Positions 9,009 through 16,892 of a stretch of DNA of 35,791 nucleotides are shown piece by piece. The notes beneath the pieces are model-generated. The model was not told the DNA's origin. It was given only the letters and a program-made list of their open reading frames with translations, and searched no databases. The DNA is from a virus. The first letter of the stretch is position 1. Every line of letters begins with the position of its first letter. The stretch is from positions 1 to 35,791 of the IMG/VR virus record IMGVR_UViG_3300037485_001293, one strand, 5' to 3'. The position numbers were made by a program, and so were the translations under genes.

Positions 9009-12000
9009 CTATTTGACCGTGTACTGCGTGGGGATAGACGGAGCCGATTGCGTCAAGCGACCTGTCCCGTCTACATACTCATACGTCCAGCGCATGAGAA
9101 AGTCTCCACCAGCGTCAGCTGGGCTGTAGATGCTTGCCTTGCCAAAGTCGGTGTCGCTTATACCTTCACCTGGTCCTCCGCCCCACCCAGGCGCGCTTCT
9201 CGGTGCCCATACGAACAGACCTTGGCTGTCTCCCACAAACATCCCTTGGCTGTCTCCACCGGAATTCTTGCCGAAGAGCGCAGGGTTGTTGTGATAGCGA
9301 CCGTAGTAATGCTGCCCGATTGCGCCAGCTTGGCTAAATCCAGATGTCGATGGACTTGTCGAGCTAAACTGCGAAATGCGTGGGTCCGAATAAGCCGCCT
9401 CGTAATTTTCCGAAGGAGCCCCGCCCCAAGTAGTGCTTATGAATGACCAGCCGTTCCCAACACTAAGAAACGCGCTGACTAAATCTTCGTATCCATTCTT
9501 AGCATTAAACCCAGCCTCATACTTGAAGTACGGGCGGGTGATGTTCAAAAGCAGAAAGCTTGCTGGGCCTGGGTAGCCACCTCCTGTATCCGCATGGTAG
9601 TCAAAAAACGCGCACGGCATGTCAGCGTACGCTGCTCCTGCATGATAAATGCTGGTTTCAGCCGTCGTCAAATACACATCAGGAGTGCTCGCCCAATTGA
9701 TGCTGGTCAAGTCGTACTGCGGCCAGAGAAGCGGAACGATTTCGTTGCAGCCAACGCCGTCAAACACAGACGGGACGCCGCCGTTGATGAACGTGTAGTC
9801 GCTGAGAACCTGCATCTTTCGCCAGTTCTGCGCCGTGTCCTCGTAGTCGATGGCGAAGACCTGCTGCGTTCCTCTGGCTACGCCGTCCCGAAGGCCCGAT
9901 GTCAAGAACCCTCGACTCGTCACCGTAAGCCTTGGCACGTTGAGAGGCAGCGACGTAACGCGCATCATGTTGACCGATTCGACCAACATCCCTGAGTTGT
10001 TGCCGTACGTGTATCCCTCTGCACCCGTCTGAGTTTCTGGATTGGCCGGCGCGTAAGTAATCGTCACCGTGCTGGAGTCTGAACCCACGCGCACCAACAT
10101 GGTGTTGCGCTGGCTATCGTCGCCAGATGGGCTGACAGCGCATCCGATGTCCGCTCCCGACGACACACTAGGCCCGAGGAGCTGAAGCCCGCTAACAAGC
10201 CGCCAAGGCCCGCCAAGAGCAGCAATAAGGCACCCGACAGCTGAGCCGCCAGTGACAAGCGACGTATTCAGGGCAGCGACCACCGGGTCCCACTTGTAGA
10301 CCTCGAAGAAGTTGTTCGAGTTGTGAGGGTCCGCTGCGCCGTACGGCTCTTGACCGTTTGGAGTCGTTACGACGTTCGCGCTCGTGGACGCCAGGGCAAG
10401 CGCCACGTAGCTGCTCGTAGCGGCAACCGACCATCTATGGACGCAATGCTCGTATCCACCAGATGAATGATACGAGCTGCCTCCCGTGTTCACGCCAGAA
10501 GATGGCACGTCAACAAAGACAGCAGGCACCCCGGATGACGGATGAATCGTGTGCGCCAAGCCGGCAGTCAACGTGCCAGCACCGGACACCAACGGTGGAC
10601 CATTGATATGAGAGATTGACGCGGTTGAGTTGACCGCCGGGTACGCATATACAGTCCTGCCATCTTCAACCGCAATCTCCGTAATATGTCCTGCGCTGTC
10701 CACATATACGGTAGCTTGAGCCAGCTGCACATGCGCCGTCCCAGAGCCAGCTCCTACGCCAGTCGCGACGAACACGACGTTAACGGTATTTGCAGAAGCT
10801 CCAATGAGCGTGAAGTCTGTCGAACCTACGGTGGCAATCTTATACCGTTGGCCAATAACAAAACTTCCAGCACTCGCTGTCGGGCCAAAAATAAAGCTTC
10901 CAGTGTATGTTCCTGGCGTATACGTGCCAGACGTGGCTGTCCAGGTGATCCAGTTGGTTTGCACCGCTGGGATACTTGGTGCCGTCGCGGCTCCCGATGG
11001 ATACACATGGGCAATCATCGGGTATACTGCCGCTGCCGTGATGTTCGGCATGTCGGTTGCGGTATACGGTGAGACCGGCGTGTATCCGTTAGTCGATGCC
11101 GAAATGATGTACTGCTGTACGGTGGCCGATATCCCGACAAGGCCGGTAAGAGTCAACGCTGTTTGAAAATAGAGCGGAGGTACCGCCGGAGCTACGTAAC
11201 CGATACTTGTTCCAAGATTCGCCGCTGACGTAACGACCACACTTGCCGAAAGCCGCGTCGGGCCAAGTGGCGTCGCGAAGATGCTGGCGTGGCTGTCCTG
11301 CGTCGTGAACCCAAGCTGCGGCAGGTAAACTTGGTTGGTGTCGGGTGCCAGCGCCGATGCCGTCGCCACAGCGCGGCCAAGAACGATAGTTCCGTCGAGC
11401 GTGAACGTGTTCGTCGAGCTGTCCGAGTAGTACGCCGAGACCGTGCGAGCCGCAAAAGCGACCTCGCCCGTTGATGCAGCTTCCTGGTCAAGAACGACGC
11501 CACGATGCGCCCATGCGTTGTATCCGCCGCCGGCTGGGACCGTATGGCTGATGAGGTCCGAGACCGATGCAACCGTCGTAAGCCCACCAGTCGTGGTGTT
11601 TACCGTCTTCGTCACGCCGATAAGCGCCGCTGGAGTCGTGTTGCTGGCAGTGTCAGCTGCGCCATACACAACCAGGATGCCGTTTGGCAAGATGGATGGA
11701 TGCAGCCCGACAACGTCGAACGCTCGATGGCCTGTCTGACTTAGACTAGATACCACTGAGGCTGACGCCGTTGCGGCTCCAGTCGTGATGTTGATAACAA
11801 CGCCACGCACCTTGCCGGTCGTCGCCTCTTGCCATGCAACGTACGGCTTCCAGGTCAAATCCGCTGCCGTGATGCGCGTTACTCGAAGGTTGTACAATAC
11901 ACTGACTGCGGCGGTGGACGAACGAAGCAGCGTAGGAGGCATGATGAATGCCCCGGTTGCCACGAGCTGCACGGCGTAATAGATGGCGTTCCCGCCACCA

Positions 12001-12506
12001 ACCGTCTGAGCCCCGTAGATGAGGTCGCTGGTGCGCTCTTGCCCGGTGCGCTGACCGGATACCCACACCGTCAAGCGGTAGGTGCCCGTCGAGTCTTCGA
12101 TGGTTTCGGTCTCGATGATCGAGCCGCCCGACGAGGTCACGCTCACGAGCGACCCGACGTACGAAGGAAGCTTGTTCACATAGCGCCAGCCGTGGGTAGA
12201 GTCGGAGCCAACGTACTCGTAGAGCGCGTTGCCCGAGGCCATGACGGGACGCACGCCGTTCTGCCCGGAGTACGAGTCAAGAGCCTCTACAGAGCCAGAA
12301 GGAGCCGCAAGGCTGCCACCGTAGGCCGTTGCTGGGACTCCTGGCGTAGCCTGGACAAGCGTGAAGCCGTGCCGCTTCTCGATGCGCCCTGGACGCCGAA
12401 TGACGGCTTCGTTGCACTGTACAAGTTCTGGAGGTGGAAGCTGGTCTGGATCGTTAAACTCGTTCATCCCGCCAATGAACGGAATCGAGACTACCTTCGT
12501 GTCCAT
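9009..12506 (-). CDS. tail hub / stabilisation protein, N-terminal section
   Basis: 1165 aa. The ATG at 12506 overlaps the previous stop (TGATG) with GGAG 8 nt ahead. The N-terminus (IPFIGGMNEFNDPDQL, then RRPGRIEKRHGF) is typical of podovirus tail proteins that open with a plan of native beta-strands and an 'R.G...R.GF' motif. The rest is Thr/Ser/Gly-rich beta structure. Around residues 545-600 lies a copy of the mobile virion module GSFVIGQRYKIATVG..DFTLIGA, seen repeatedly in phage structural proteins. The protein ends with RLTQSAPSIP..YTVK and then TAG, exactly where family members usually continue into a propeller; that continuation is in the -1 frame downstream. It probably forms the tail tube or hub below the head-tail adaptor. 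Confidence 0.75.
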   Translation of the reverse strand: MDTKVVSIPFIGGMNEFNDPDQLPPPELVQCNEAVIRRPGRIEKRHGFTLVQATPGVPATAYGGSLAAPSGSVEALDSYSGQNGVRPVMASGNALYEYVGSDSTHGWRYVNKLPSYVGSLVSVTSSGGSIIETETIEDSTGTYRLTVWVSGQRTGQERTSDLIYGAQTVGGGNAIYYAVQLVATGAFIMPPTLLRSSTAAVSVLYNLRVTRITAADLTWKPYVAWQEATTGKVRGVVINITTGAATASASVVSSLSQTGHRAFDVVGLHPSILPNGILVVYGAADTASNTTPAALIGVTKTVNTTTGGLTTVASVSDLISHTVPAGGGYNAWAHRGVVLDQEAASTGEVAFAARTVSAYYSDSSTNTFTLDGTIVLGRAVATASALAPDTNQVYLPQLGFTTQDSHASIFATPLGPTRLSASVVVTSAANLGTSIGYVAPAVPPLYFQTALTLTGLVGISATVQQYIISASTNGYTPVSPYTATDMPNITAAAVYPMIAHVYPSGAATAPSIPAVQTNWITWTATSGTYTPGTYTGSFIFGPTASAGSFVIGQRYKIATVGSTDFTLIGASANTVNVVFVATGVGAGSGTAHVQLAQATVYVDSAGHITEIAVEDGRTVYAYPAVNSTASISHINGPPLVSGAGTLTAGLAHTIHPSSGVPAVFVDVPSSGVNTGGSSYHSSGGYEHCVHRWSVAATSSYVALALASTSANVVTTPNGQEPYGAADPHNSNNFFEVYKWDPVVAALNTSLVTGGSAVGCLIAALGGPWRLVSGLQLLGPSVSSGADIGCAVSPSGDDSQRNTMLVRVGSDSSTVTITYAPANPETQTGAEGYTYGNNSGMLVESVNMMRVTSLPLNVPRLTVTSRGFLTSGLRDGVARGTQQVFAIDYEDTAQNWRKMQVLSDYTFINGGVPSVFDGVGCNEIVPLLWPQYDLTSINWASTPDVYLTTAETSIYHAGAAYADMPCAFFDYHADTGGGYPGPASFLLLNITRPYFKYEAGFNAKNGYEDLVSAFLSVGNGWSFISTTWGGAPSENYEAAYSDPRISQFSSTSPSTSGFSQAGAIGQHYYGRYHNNPALFGKNSGGDSQGMFVGDSQGLFVWAPRSAPGWGGGPGEGISDTDFGKASIYSPADAGGDFLMRWTYEYVDGTGRLTQSAPSIPTQYTVK

Positions 12507-12925
12507 CAGAAAAGCTCCAAGTGCATCCGCACGGATTCGGTTGAACCCGCAGGAGCAACATACCTCAAACGCATGATCTTCTGTCCAAGATTCCCTGCGA
12601 CCGGCACGAGCTGCAAGTTCGGTGATGCCGATGGCATGGCCGAAGCTGAGTTGCCGTTCGTGAGAAGCTTGGCGATGTTGAAACCAGCTGGCAGTCGGCC
12701 AAGCTGGTGCGGGATGTCTACCGTCTGCCCAGGCTTGAACGTCACGCCCTGATTCGGGCGGTTCTTCTGCAAGCCTGTGACGACTTGTCGAGGGGGCGGA
12801 GCCGCCCTCGCCGCTTGCGTAGTCTGCTTGACAGCTTGTTGGATGCCGTCAATTGTTGCGTTGCCAGTAGGCGCTGGAGCAAATGCCTGTGGCTTCGTTA
12901 CAGCCGTCGTGCCAGTAGCTGCCAT
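12506..12925 (-). CDS. small virion protein with fibre-type HxLGRxPxGF motif
   Basis: 139 aa, ATG at 12925 behind GGAG, 2 nt after the adaptor stop; its TGA overlaps the next ATG. The first 60 residues are Ala/Pro/Thr/Gln-rich and likely extended. The C-terminal half holds VDIPHQLGRLPAGFNIAK and ends with a beta-rich LRYVAPAGSTESV. The pattern 'beta strand - H.LGR.P.G(F/W)' recurs in small phage fibre or tail-tip domains, so this may be a tail-associated appendage or connector accessory. Position between the adaptor and the tail hub supports a virion role. Exact function unknown. Confidence 0.6.
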   Translation of the reverse strand: MAATGTTAVTKPQAFAPAPTGNATIDGIQQAVKQTTQAARAAPPPRQVVTGLQKNRPNQGVTFKPGQTVDIPHQLGRLPAGFNIAKLLTNGNSASAMPSASPNLQLVPVAGNLGQKIMRLRYVAPAGSTESVRMHLELF

Positions 12926-12927
12926 GA

Positions 12928-13887
12928 TTAGCTCCAGGGACCTAGTCGCCGGCTCAAGAGCCGGACGTTGCGCACGCGCTCAGGTTGCGACCCATCGCGA
13001 TCCGAAGCATGAAGCTGGATACGGGACCAAATCTCGTCACGGATAACCTTCAGACTAGCCGCCTGTTCGATGCTCTCTTCTTTGAGCAGACACTTGATGG
13101 CTACGTCCTTGATAACCCAATCGTCCCAGCCCGCGCGACCGTCCACGCGGTCTTGCGTGTTCGACATGATAGGCGGAGCCGGGTAATACCAAACCCTAAG
13201 AGAGCCGCCGAGAATATCCGGTGTGAGGTAGATTTTCTCGCGTCCGTTCTCAGAGATCACTCGATAAAGAGGCAGCTGCGACGTGCCGGCATAGAGGCCA
13301 GCCTGGGCGAACATGTTCAGTTCCTCCCATTGGAACCGCTTGAGCGGATTCCAAATTACACCGTTGCCGAACCACACGCCTTTTACCTTGTAAAAGTCTG
13401 ACTCAACATAAAGCGACGCCGCGCCAGTGGGCGTCGATAGGAACGAAACAGCCGCGCTGTTGGTAGCAAGGCTGTCGGAGATGTATCCGTTCCCTTGCAG
13501 GTAGATGCTGGCGGTCACGACTGCGCCAGACCCGTCGATTGTCTCAACCTTCATGTAGGCCGTATTGGCACCAGTAGAAGCCTGAGTGAGCGCAAGAATC
13601 TGACCGACCGTATGCCCGCTCCCAGATGGGATAACGAGCGTGACGGAGCGTCCTACTCCGGTTTTGCCTGCATTCAGAAGGTCATACGAACCTGCGCCAG
13701 CGGTCGAAAAATCGACATAGCGCAGGTAGTATTCCTGGTCGAAAAGACATACCCGGTCGTAGAGCTGAGCCCACGACTCGTTGATGTAGTCGCGCACCTC
13801 ATCGGAACTCACGAACGCGGAGTTCACCATATCAGCCTCGCGGCGGATGAAGGTTTCGAGTTCTGCGAGTGTGCGCGACCTAGCCAT
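12928..13887 (-). CDS. head-tail adaptor (connector) protein
   Basis: 319 aa. The ATG at 13887 shares a base with the upstream TGA. The helical N-terminus (LAELETFIRREADM, then DEVRDYINESWAQLYDR) followed by a beta-rich middle and a C-terminal helical domain is the plan of short-tailed phage adaptor/tail-tubular-A-type proteins that ring the portal. Y-rich motifs such as EYYLRYVDF and RVWYYPAPP are typical of these genes. It lies between small head genes and the long tail hub, where an adaptor is expected. Family assignment is by architecture and context, not a diagnostic motif. Confidence 0.7.
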   Translation of the reverse strand: MARSRTLAELETFIRREADMVNSAFVSSDEVRDYINESWAQLYDRVCLFDQEYYLRYVDFSTAGAGSYDLLNAGKTGVGRSVTLVIPSGSGHTVGQILALTQASTGANTAYMKVETIDGSGAVVTASIYLQGNGYISDSLATNSAAVSFLSTPTGAASLYVESDFYKVKGVWFGNGVIWNPLKRFQWEELNMFAQAGLYAGTSQLPLYRVISENGREKIYLTPDILGGSLRVWYYPAPPIMSNTQDRVDGRAGWDDWVIKDVAIKCLLKEESIEQAASLKVIRDEIWSRIQLHASDRDGSQPERVRNVRLLSRRLGPWS

Positions 13888-14150
13888 CAGTACTTCTCCT
13901 CATCCATGCCGTCTTCGTCGGACTCTTCGCCATCCATGTAAGAGGCGCAGATGTGATGAATCTCGACTTCGATTTTAGCAGCCTTCTTAAAGTCGCCACG
14001 CTTCATGCAGTCCCATTGGGCCTTCAGGAGCGGTTCGAGTTCGGCAGACGCATCATCTTGCCCGTGCTTCGAAGAAGAGGGAGCCTCTTCCTCGTCATCG
14101 TCCATCGGCTTTTTAGACCCGAGGATGATGGCTAGTCCGCGACCTTTCAT
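13887..14150 (-). CDS. small acidic head-region protein (hypothetical)
   Basis: 87 aa, ATG at 14150 overlapping the upstream stop (TGATG). It has an N-terminal RGLAIILGSKKP, a strongly acidic stretch DDDEEEA, a short helical core (LEPLLKAQWDCMKRGDFKKA) and a second acidic tail DGEESDEDGMDEE. Small acidic proteins between capsid and connector genes occur in many podoviruses, but I cannot name a function. Tight coupling to both neighbours supports it being real. Confidence 0.6.
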   Translation of the reverse strand: MKGRGLAIILGSKKPMDDDEEEAPSSSKHGQDDASAELEPLLKAQWDCMKRGDFKKAAKIEVEIHHICASYMDGEESDEDGMDEEKY

Positions 14151-14548
14151 CAGGCAATCACCGAGCTGTTCGAGCAGGTGAGCGTGACGCAGAGCGTTCC
14201 AGCAAGGTCAATTGGACCGAGGGCCTGCGTAGTCGCGTCGTACGCCTGAAGCACGCACCCAGCGGCGCTGATGCTCTTGACGTTGATGCAGGTCTTCTTG
14301 GTCTTGTCAAACGCCGAGACGTAAGACGCCTCTACGTTCAGGACCGCGTTGACGCTGCCGCTGTCGAAGGTCACTGTGTAAATCGTACTCGTGGTTGAGC
14401 CACTCTGCACAATCGTCATGCCGCGACCTGCGACAAGCGCAAGGACGTTGGCTGCACCAGCGCCGTCAACGGACCACTGGGTTGAGAGTTTGACCTCCTT
14501 GACGATGTTGGTTCCGTCAGGAGGATACAAAAATCGAGTAAGCGCCAT
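14150..14548 (-). CDS. small virion protein, possible head decoration
   Basis: 132 aa, ATG at 14548 with AAGGAG 7 nt upstream. The composition is beta-rich, with repeated small polar and hydrophobic alternation (IYTVTFDSGSVNAVLNVEAS, VTLTCSNSSVIA). It comes directly after the major capsid gene with a 27-nt gap, the common position of decoration or head-stabilising proteins. No signature of a known decoration family was recognised, so the role is inferred from position. Confidence 0.6.
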   Translation of the reverse strand: MALTRFLYPPDGTNIVKEVKLSTQWSVDGAGAANVLALVAGRGMTIVQSGSTTSTIYTVTFDSGSVNAVLNVEASYVSAFDKTKKTCINVKSISAAGCVLQAYDATTQALGPIDLAGTLCVTLTCSNSSVIA

Positions 14549-14575
14549 GTATGGGCTCCTTTCTTAGCCTGTGGC

Positions 14576-15904
14576 TCAGAGGCCGAAGCCGTCGATGACG
14601 ATGTTCGCGCCAGGGTTGTTGCAGATGAACTGACCGTAGTGACCGAAGCGAACTTCGTACTGGTCGTTGCTCGACACGCGGAGGTAGTCGTTGTTGTCCC
14701 AATCGAGCATCTGGGGTGCTGGACCGAGGGTCGCGAGTTCCCAGCTGGCGAGGTTGAGCATCATGGCCTTGTTACGAGGGCAGAATGGGGCCGAGATGAT
14801 CTTGATCGGGCCTTGCATTCCGTCGTACTCGACAGCCTTGAACGACACGCCGGCCACGTTGCTCTGAACGCGGTCGTAGCGGATGTCAACGCCAAGAGCC
14901 TTCTTGAGATTCTGGAGGTCGAGCGGATTCACGAAGATATGGTCCGGGTGCCCAACGCCTTGAATGGCGACTTGGCCTTCGGCTTCCATGAGAGCCTCGT
15001 TGAGCGGGAGGCCCGCCGCGTTGAGGTGCTGGCCCGCAAGACGAACAGGGTCGTTCGTGCGGTCAAGGCCCCAATACGTGGCCGAAGTGACCGTGAGGGG
15101 AACCCACGCCTGAACGCCACAGACAACGCCGCTCGCAGCGCCAGCCGTAGCTGCACCAGAACCGCCGACAGCACTCGCGGCCTGCCAGTCACCAGCGCGA
15201 GCGATAACGTCCGTCGCCACAGGGTCGCCGTTTCCAACGGAGAACGTCGGGGCAACTGCCGTTCCACCAGCGGTCGGGACCGCAACAATGGTTACGGTTC
15301 CAGCTTTGCGGTCGATGGACTGAACGAACAGGTTATGGCTTGTGACGGTGCGCTCAGCGCCAGCCGTCGAGAAAATCTGAACGCGCATTCCGAGGTTGAA
15401 GTAAACCGCGTTCGCCGTGGTCGCGAGGGTGATAACGCCAGCCGTATAGCCGCCCGTCGCAACCGAACCACGGACACCCGTACCGTCGCCGAAGAGCTGG
15501 AACTCAAGGTCCGCCATCTCGTTCTTGGAGATTCCGTCCGTCTCTTGGCTCCAGAGGTCAACGAGCGCGCCAGCCGAACGAACGGCAGCCTTCATCGTTT
15601 CGCCGTCCATACGGAGAATGCCGTAGTGGCGGGTGCGATAGACCTGGAAACGCTTGTAGGAGCCGCCGCCGCCCTGAAGGCCGTACTGCGAAACGCCTTG
15701 AGCCGTGGCAAAGTCCGAGGACGAACCCTGGGGACGCTCGTTCTGAAGCGCCACGACGCGGAAGTCGCCGTCGAAGTTCGTCGTCTTCTTGACGAGCGAG
15801 AGGAACGGGAAGTCCTTGTACATCGACTGAGGGATCGCTCCGTCAGGGTACTTGGTCTTGAGGATAGCTTGGACTGCGCCGTACGTTGGATTTGAGTATG
15901 CCAT
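14576..15904 (-). CDS. major capsid protein
   Basis: 442 aa, ATG at 15904 with GAAGG about 8 nt upstream. It follows portal and scaffold genes, the standard order. The protein starts with a short helical arm (TYGAVQAILKTKYPDGAI), has an extended loop with GSYKRFQVYRTRHYGILRMD and an A/G/T-rich middle insertion, and a C-terminal core with HPDHIFVNPLDLQNLKKAL and KAVEYDGMQGPIKIISAPFC, the strand-helix pattern of HK97-fold coat proteins. No protease gene or N-terminal delta domain is evident, consistent with a separate scaffold protein. It should be the most abundant virion protein. Confidence 0.85.
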   Translation of the reverse strand: MAYSNPTYGAVQAILKTKYPDGAIPQSMYKDFPFLSLVKKTTNFDGDFRVVALQNERPQGSSSDFATAQGVSQYGLQGGGGSYKRFQVYRTRHYGILRMDGETMKAAVRSAGALVDLWSQETDGISKNEMADLEFQLFGDGTGVRGSVATGGYTAGVITLATTANAVYFNLGMRVQIFSTAGAERTVTSHNLFVQSIDRKAGTVTIVAVPTAGGTAVAPTFSVGNGDPVATDVIARAGDWQAASAVGGSGAATAGAASGVVCGVQAWVPLTVTSATYWGLDRTNDPVRLAGQHLNAAGLPLNEALMEAEGQVAIQGVGHPDHIFVNPLDLQNLKKALGVDIRYDRVQSNVAGVSFKAVEYDGMQGPIKIISAPFCPRNKAMMLNLASWELATLGPAPQMLDWDNNDYLRVSSNDQYEVRFGHYGQFICNNPGANIVIDGFGL

Positions 15905-15920
15905 TTGAGATTACCTTCTT

Positions 15921-16892
15921 TCAGTTAGATGCGGAGGGCTGACGTGCCTTTTTCGCTGCGGCTAAAAGGACCTCTCTCTGCTCTTCAGCAGAGAGCTGCC
16001 CAAAAGGCTTGCCAGACGTCCGCGTCTCGCTGGAAGCCTTTGTGCTGAGCGACTTTGCTACTGGCTTTTTTGCCGGTGTTGGCTCCGTCGTCCCACCACC
16101 AAGACGCGCGACGCGCGCCTTGTACTTTTCCTCAAGGTATTTGATTACCTTGGAGTCTTCAGGAGGAACCCCGTGCTGACGCTCGTGCGTCTGGGCCACG
16201 CTGATTGCCTCGCGCCACAGCGCGTCACGGTCATCGTAAAACATTGAGTAAAGCGTTGGGAACTTGGACTTATCGACTTGCGACAAGAACTCCGTTCGCG
16301 CTTGCTGCATCTGGGCGCGTTGCGTTTGCGTCTCCTGCTGACGCAGGGACTCTTCGCGCTCTTTCTTCAGGAACTGAATCTCTTGCTTCAGCTCGTCGAA
16401 CCCATCGGCAAACCGAGAGTCTTCGCGATTGCCCTCGCGCATTCCTGCGTCGATGAGGTCCTGGAAGTCAAACCCGTGCTCCTGAAACGTCTTTGCCGGC
16501 GCGCGGCGGAGCTTCTTAAAAAGCTCGCTGATCATCTGCTGCTTCGTCTGCTCGATGGCCTGTCCAGCTTTTTCAAGCTGAGCCTCAAGAGCTGCAACGC
16601 GATGTTCGGCCTTGCGGACCTTGCGCTCTGCGCTTGCACGCACGGCGAAAATCTCATCGACAACGTCCGCCTGGGAGGGCGCGGCTTCGTCGCCGTCTTC
16701 TGCTACTGCTGCGGTCTCGACACTGTCGCCGTCGTCATCGGAGCTTGCCGCAGACGATGGCTCTTCAGGACTCGCAGAGGCGGTCTCTACGACTTCCGAC
16801 GAAGCGTCGCCCCCGTCGTCGCCGTCAGCGGGCGCAGACTCTTTAAGGGCCATGTCGGCGGCAGCAATAAGCTTGCTCGTTAGTTCATCCAT
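15921..16892 (-). CDS. capsid scaffolding protein
   Basis: 323 aa, ATG at 16892 behind GGAGG; it overlaps the end of the portal gene by 8 nt. The N-terminal 90 residues are Asp/Glu/Ser/Ala-rich and disordered. Residues of about 95-215 form a long charged coiled coil (RKVRKAEHRVAALEAQLEKA, then LKKEREESLRQQETQTQRAQ). The basic C-terminal tail (TPAKKPVAKSLSTKASS, ending KKARQPSASN) fits the coat-binding end of scaffolds. Its place between portal and major capsid is diagnostic for a scaffold in short-tailed phages. It is expected to direct procapsid assembly and then leave. Confidence 0.85.
   Translation of the reverse strand: MDELTSKLIAAADMALKESAPADGDDGGDASSEVVETASASPEEPSSAASSDDDGDSVETAAVAEDGDEAAPSQADVVDEIFAVRASAERKVRKAEHRVAALEAQLEKAGQAIEQTKQQMISELFKKLRRAPAKTFQEHGFDFQDLIDAGMREGNREDSRFADGFDELKQEIQFLKKEREESLRQQETQTQRAQMQQARTEFLSQVDKSKFPTLYSMFYDDRDALWREAISVAQTHERQHGVPPEDSKVIKYLEEKYKARVARLGGGTTEPTPAKKPVAKSLSTKASSETRTSGKPFGQLSAEEQREVLLAAAKKARQPSASN

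Noticed and set aside
14639-15895. 418-aa plus-strand open frame opposite the major capsid gene
   Set aside because: It is Arg/Val/Glu-rich antisense of a codon-biased gene, has no ribosome site and no neighbours on that strand.
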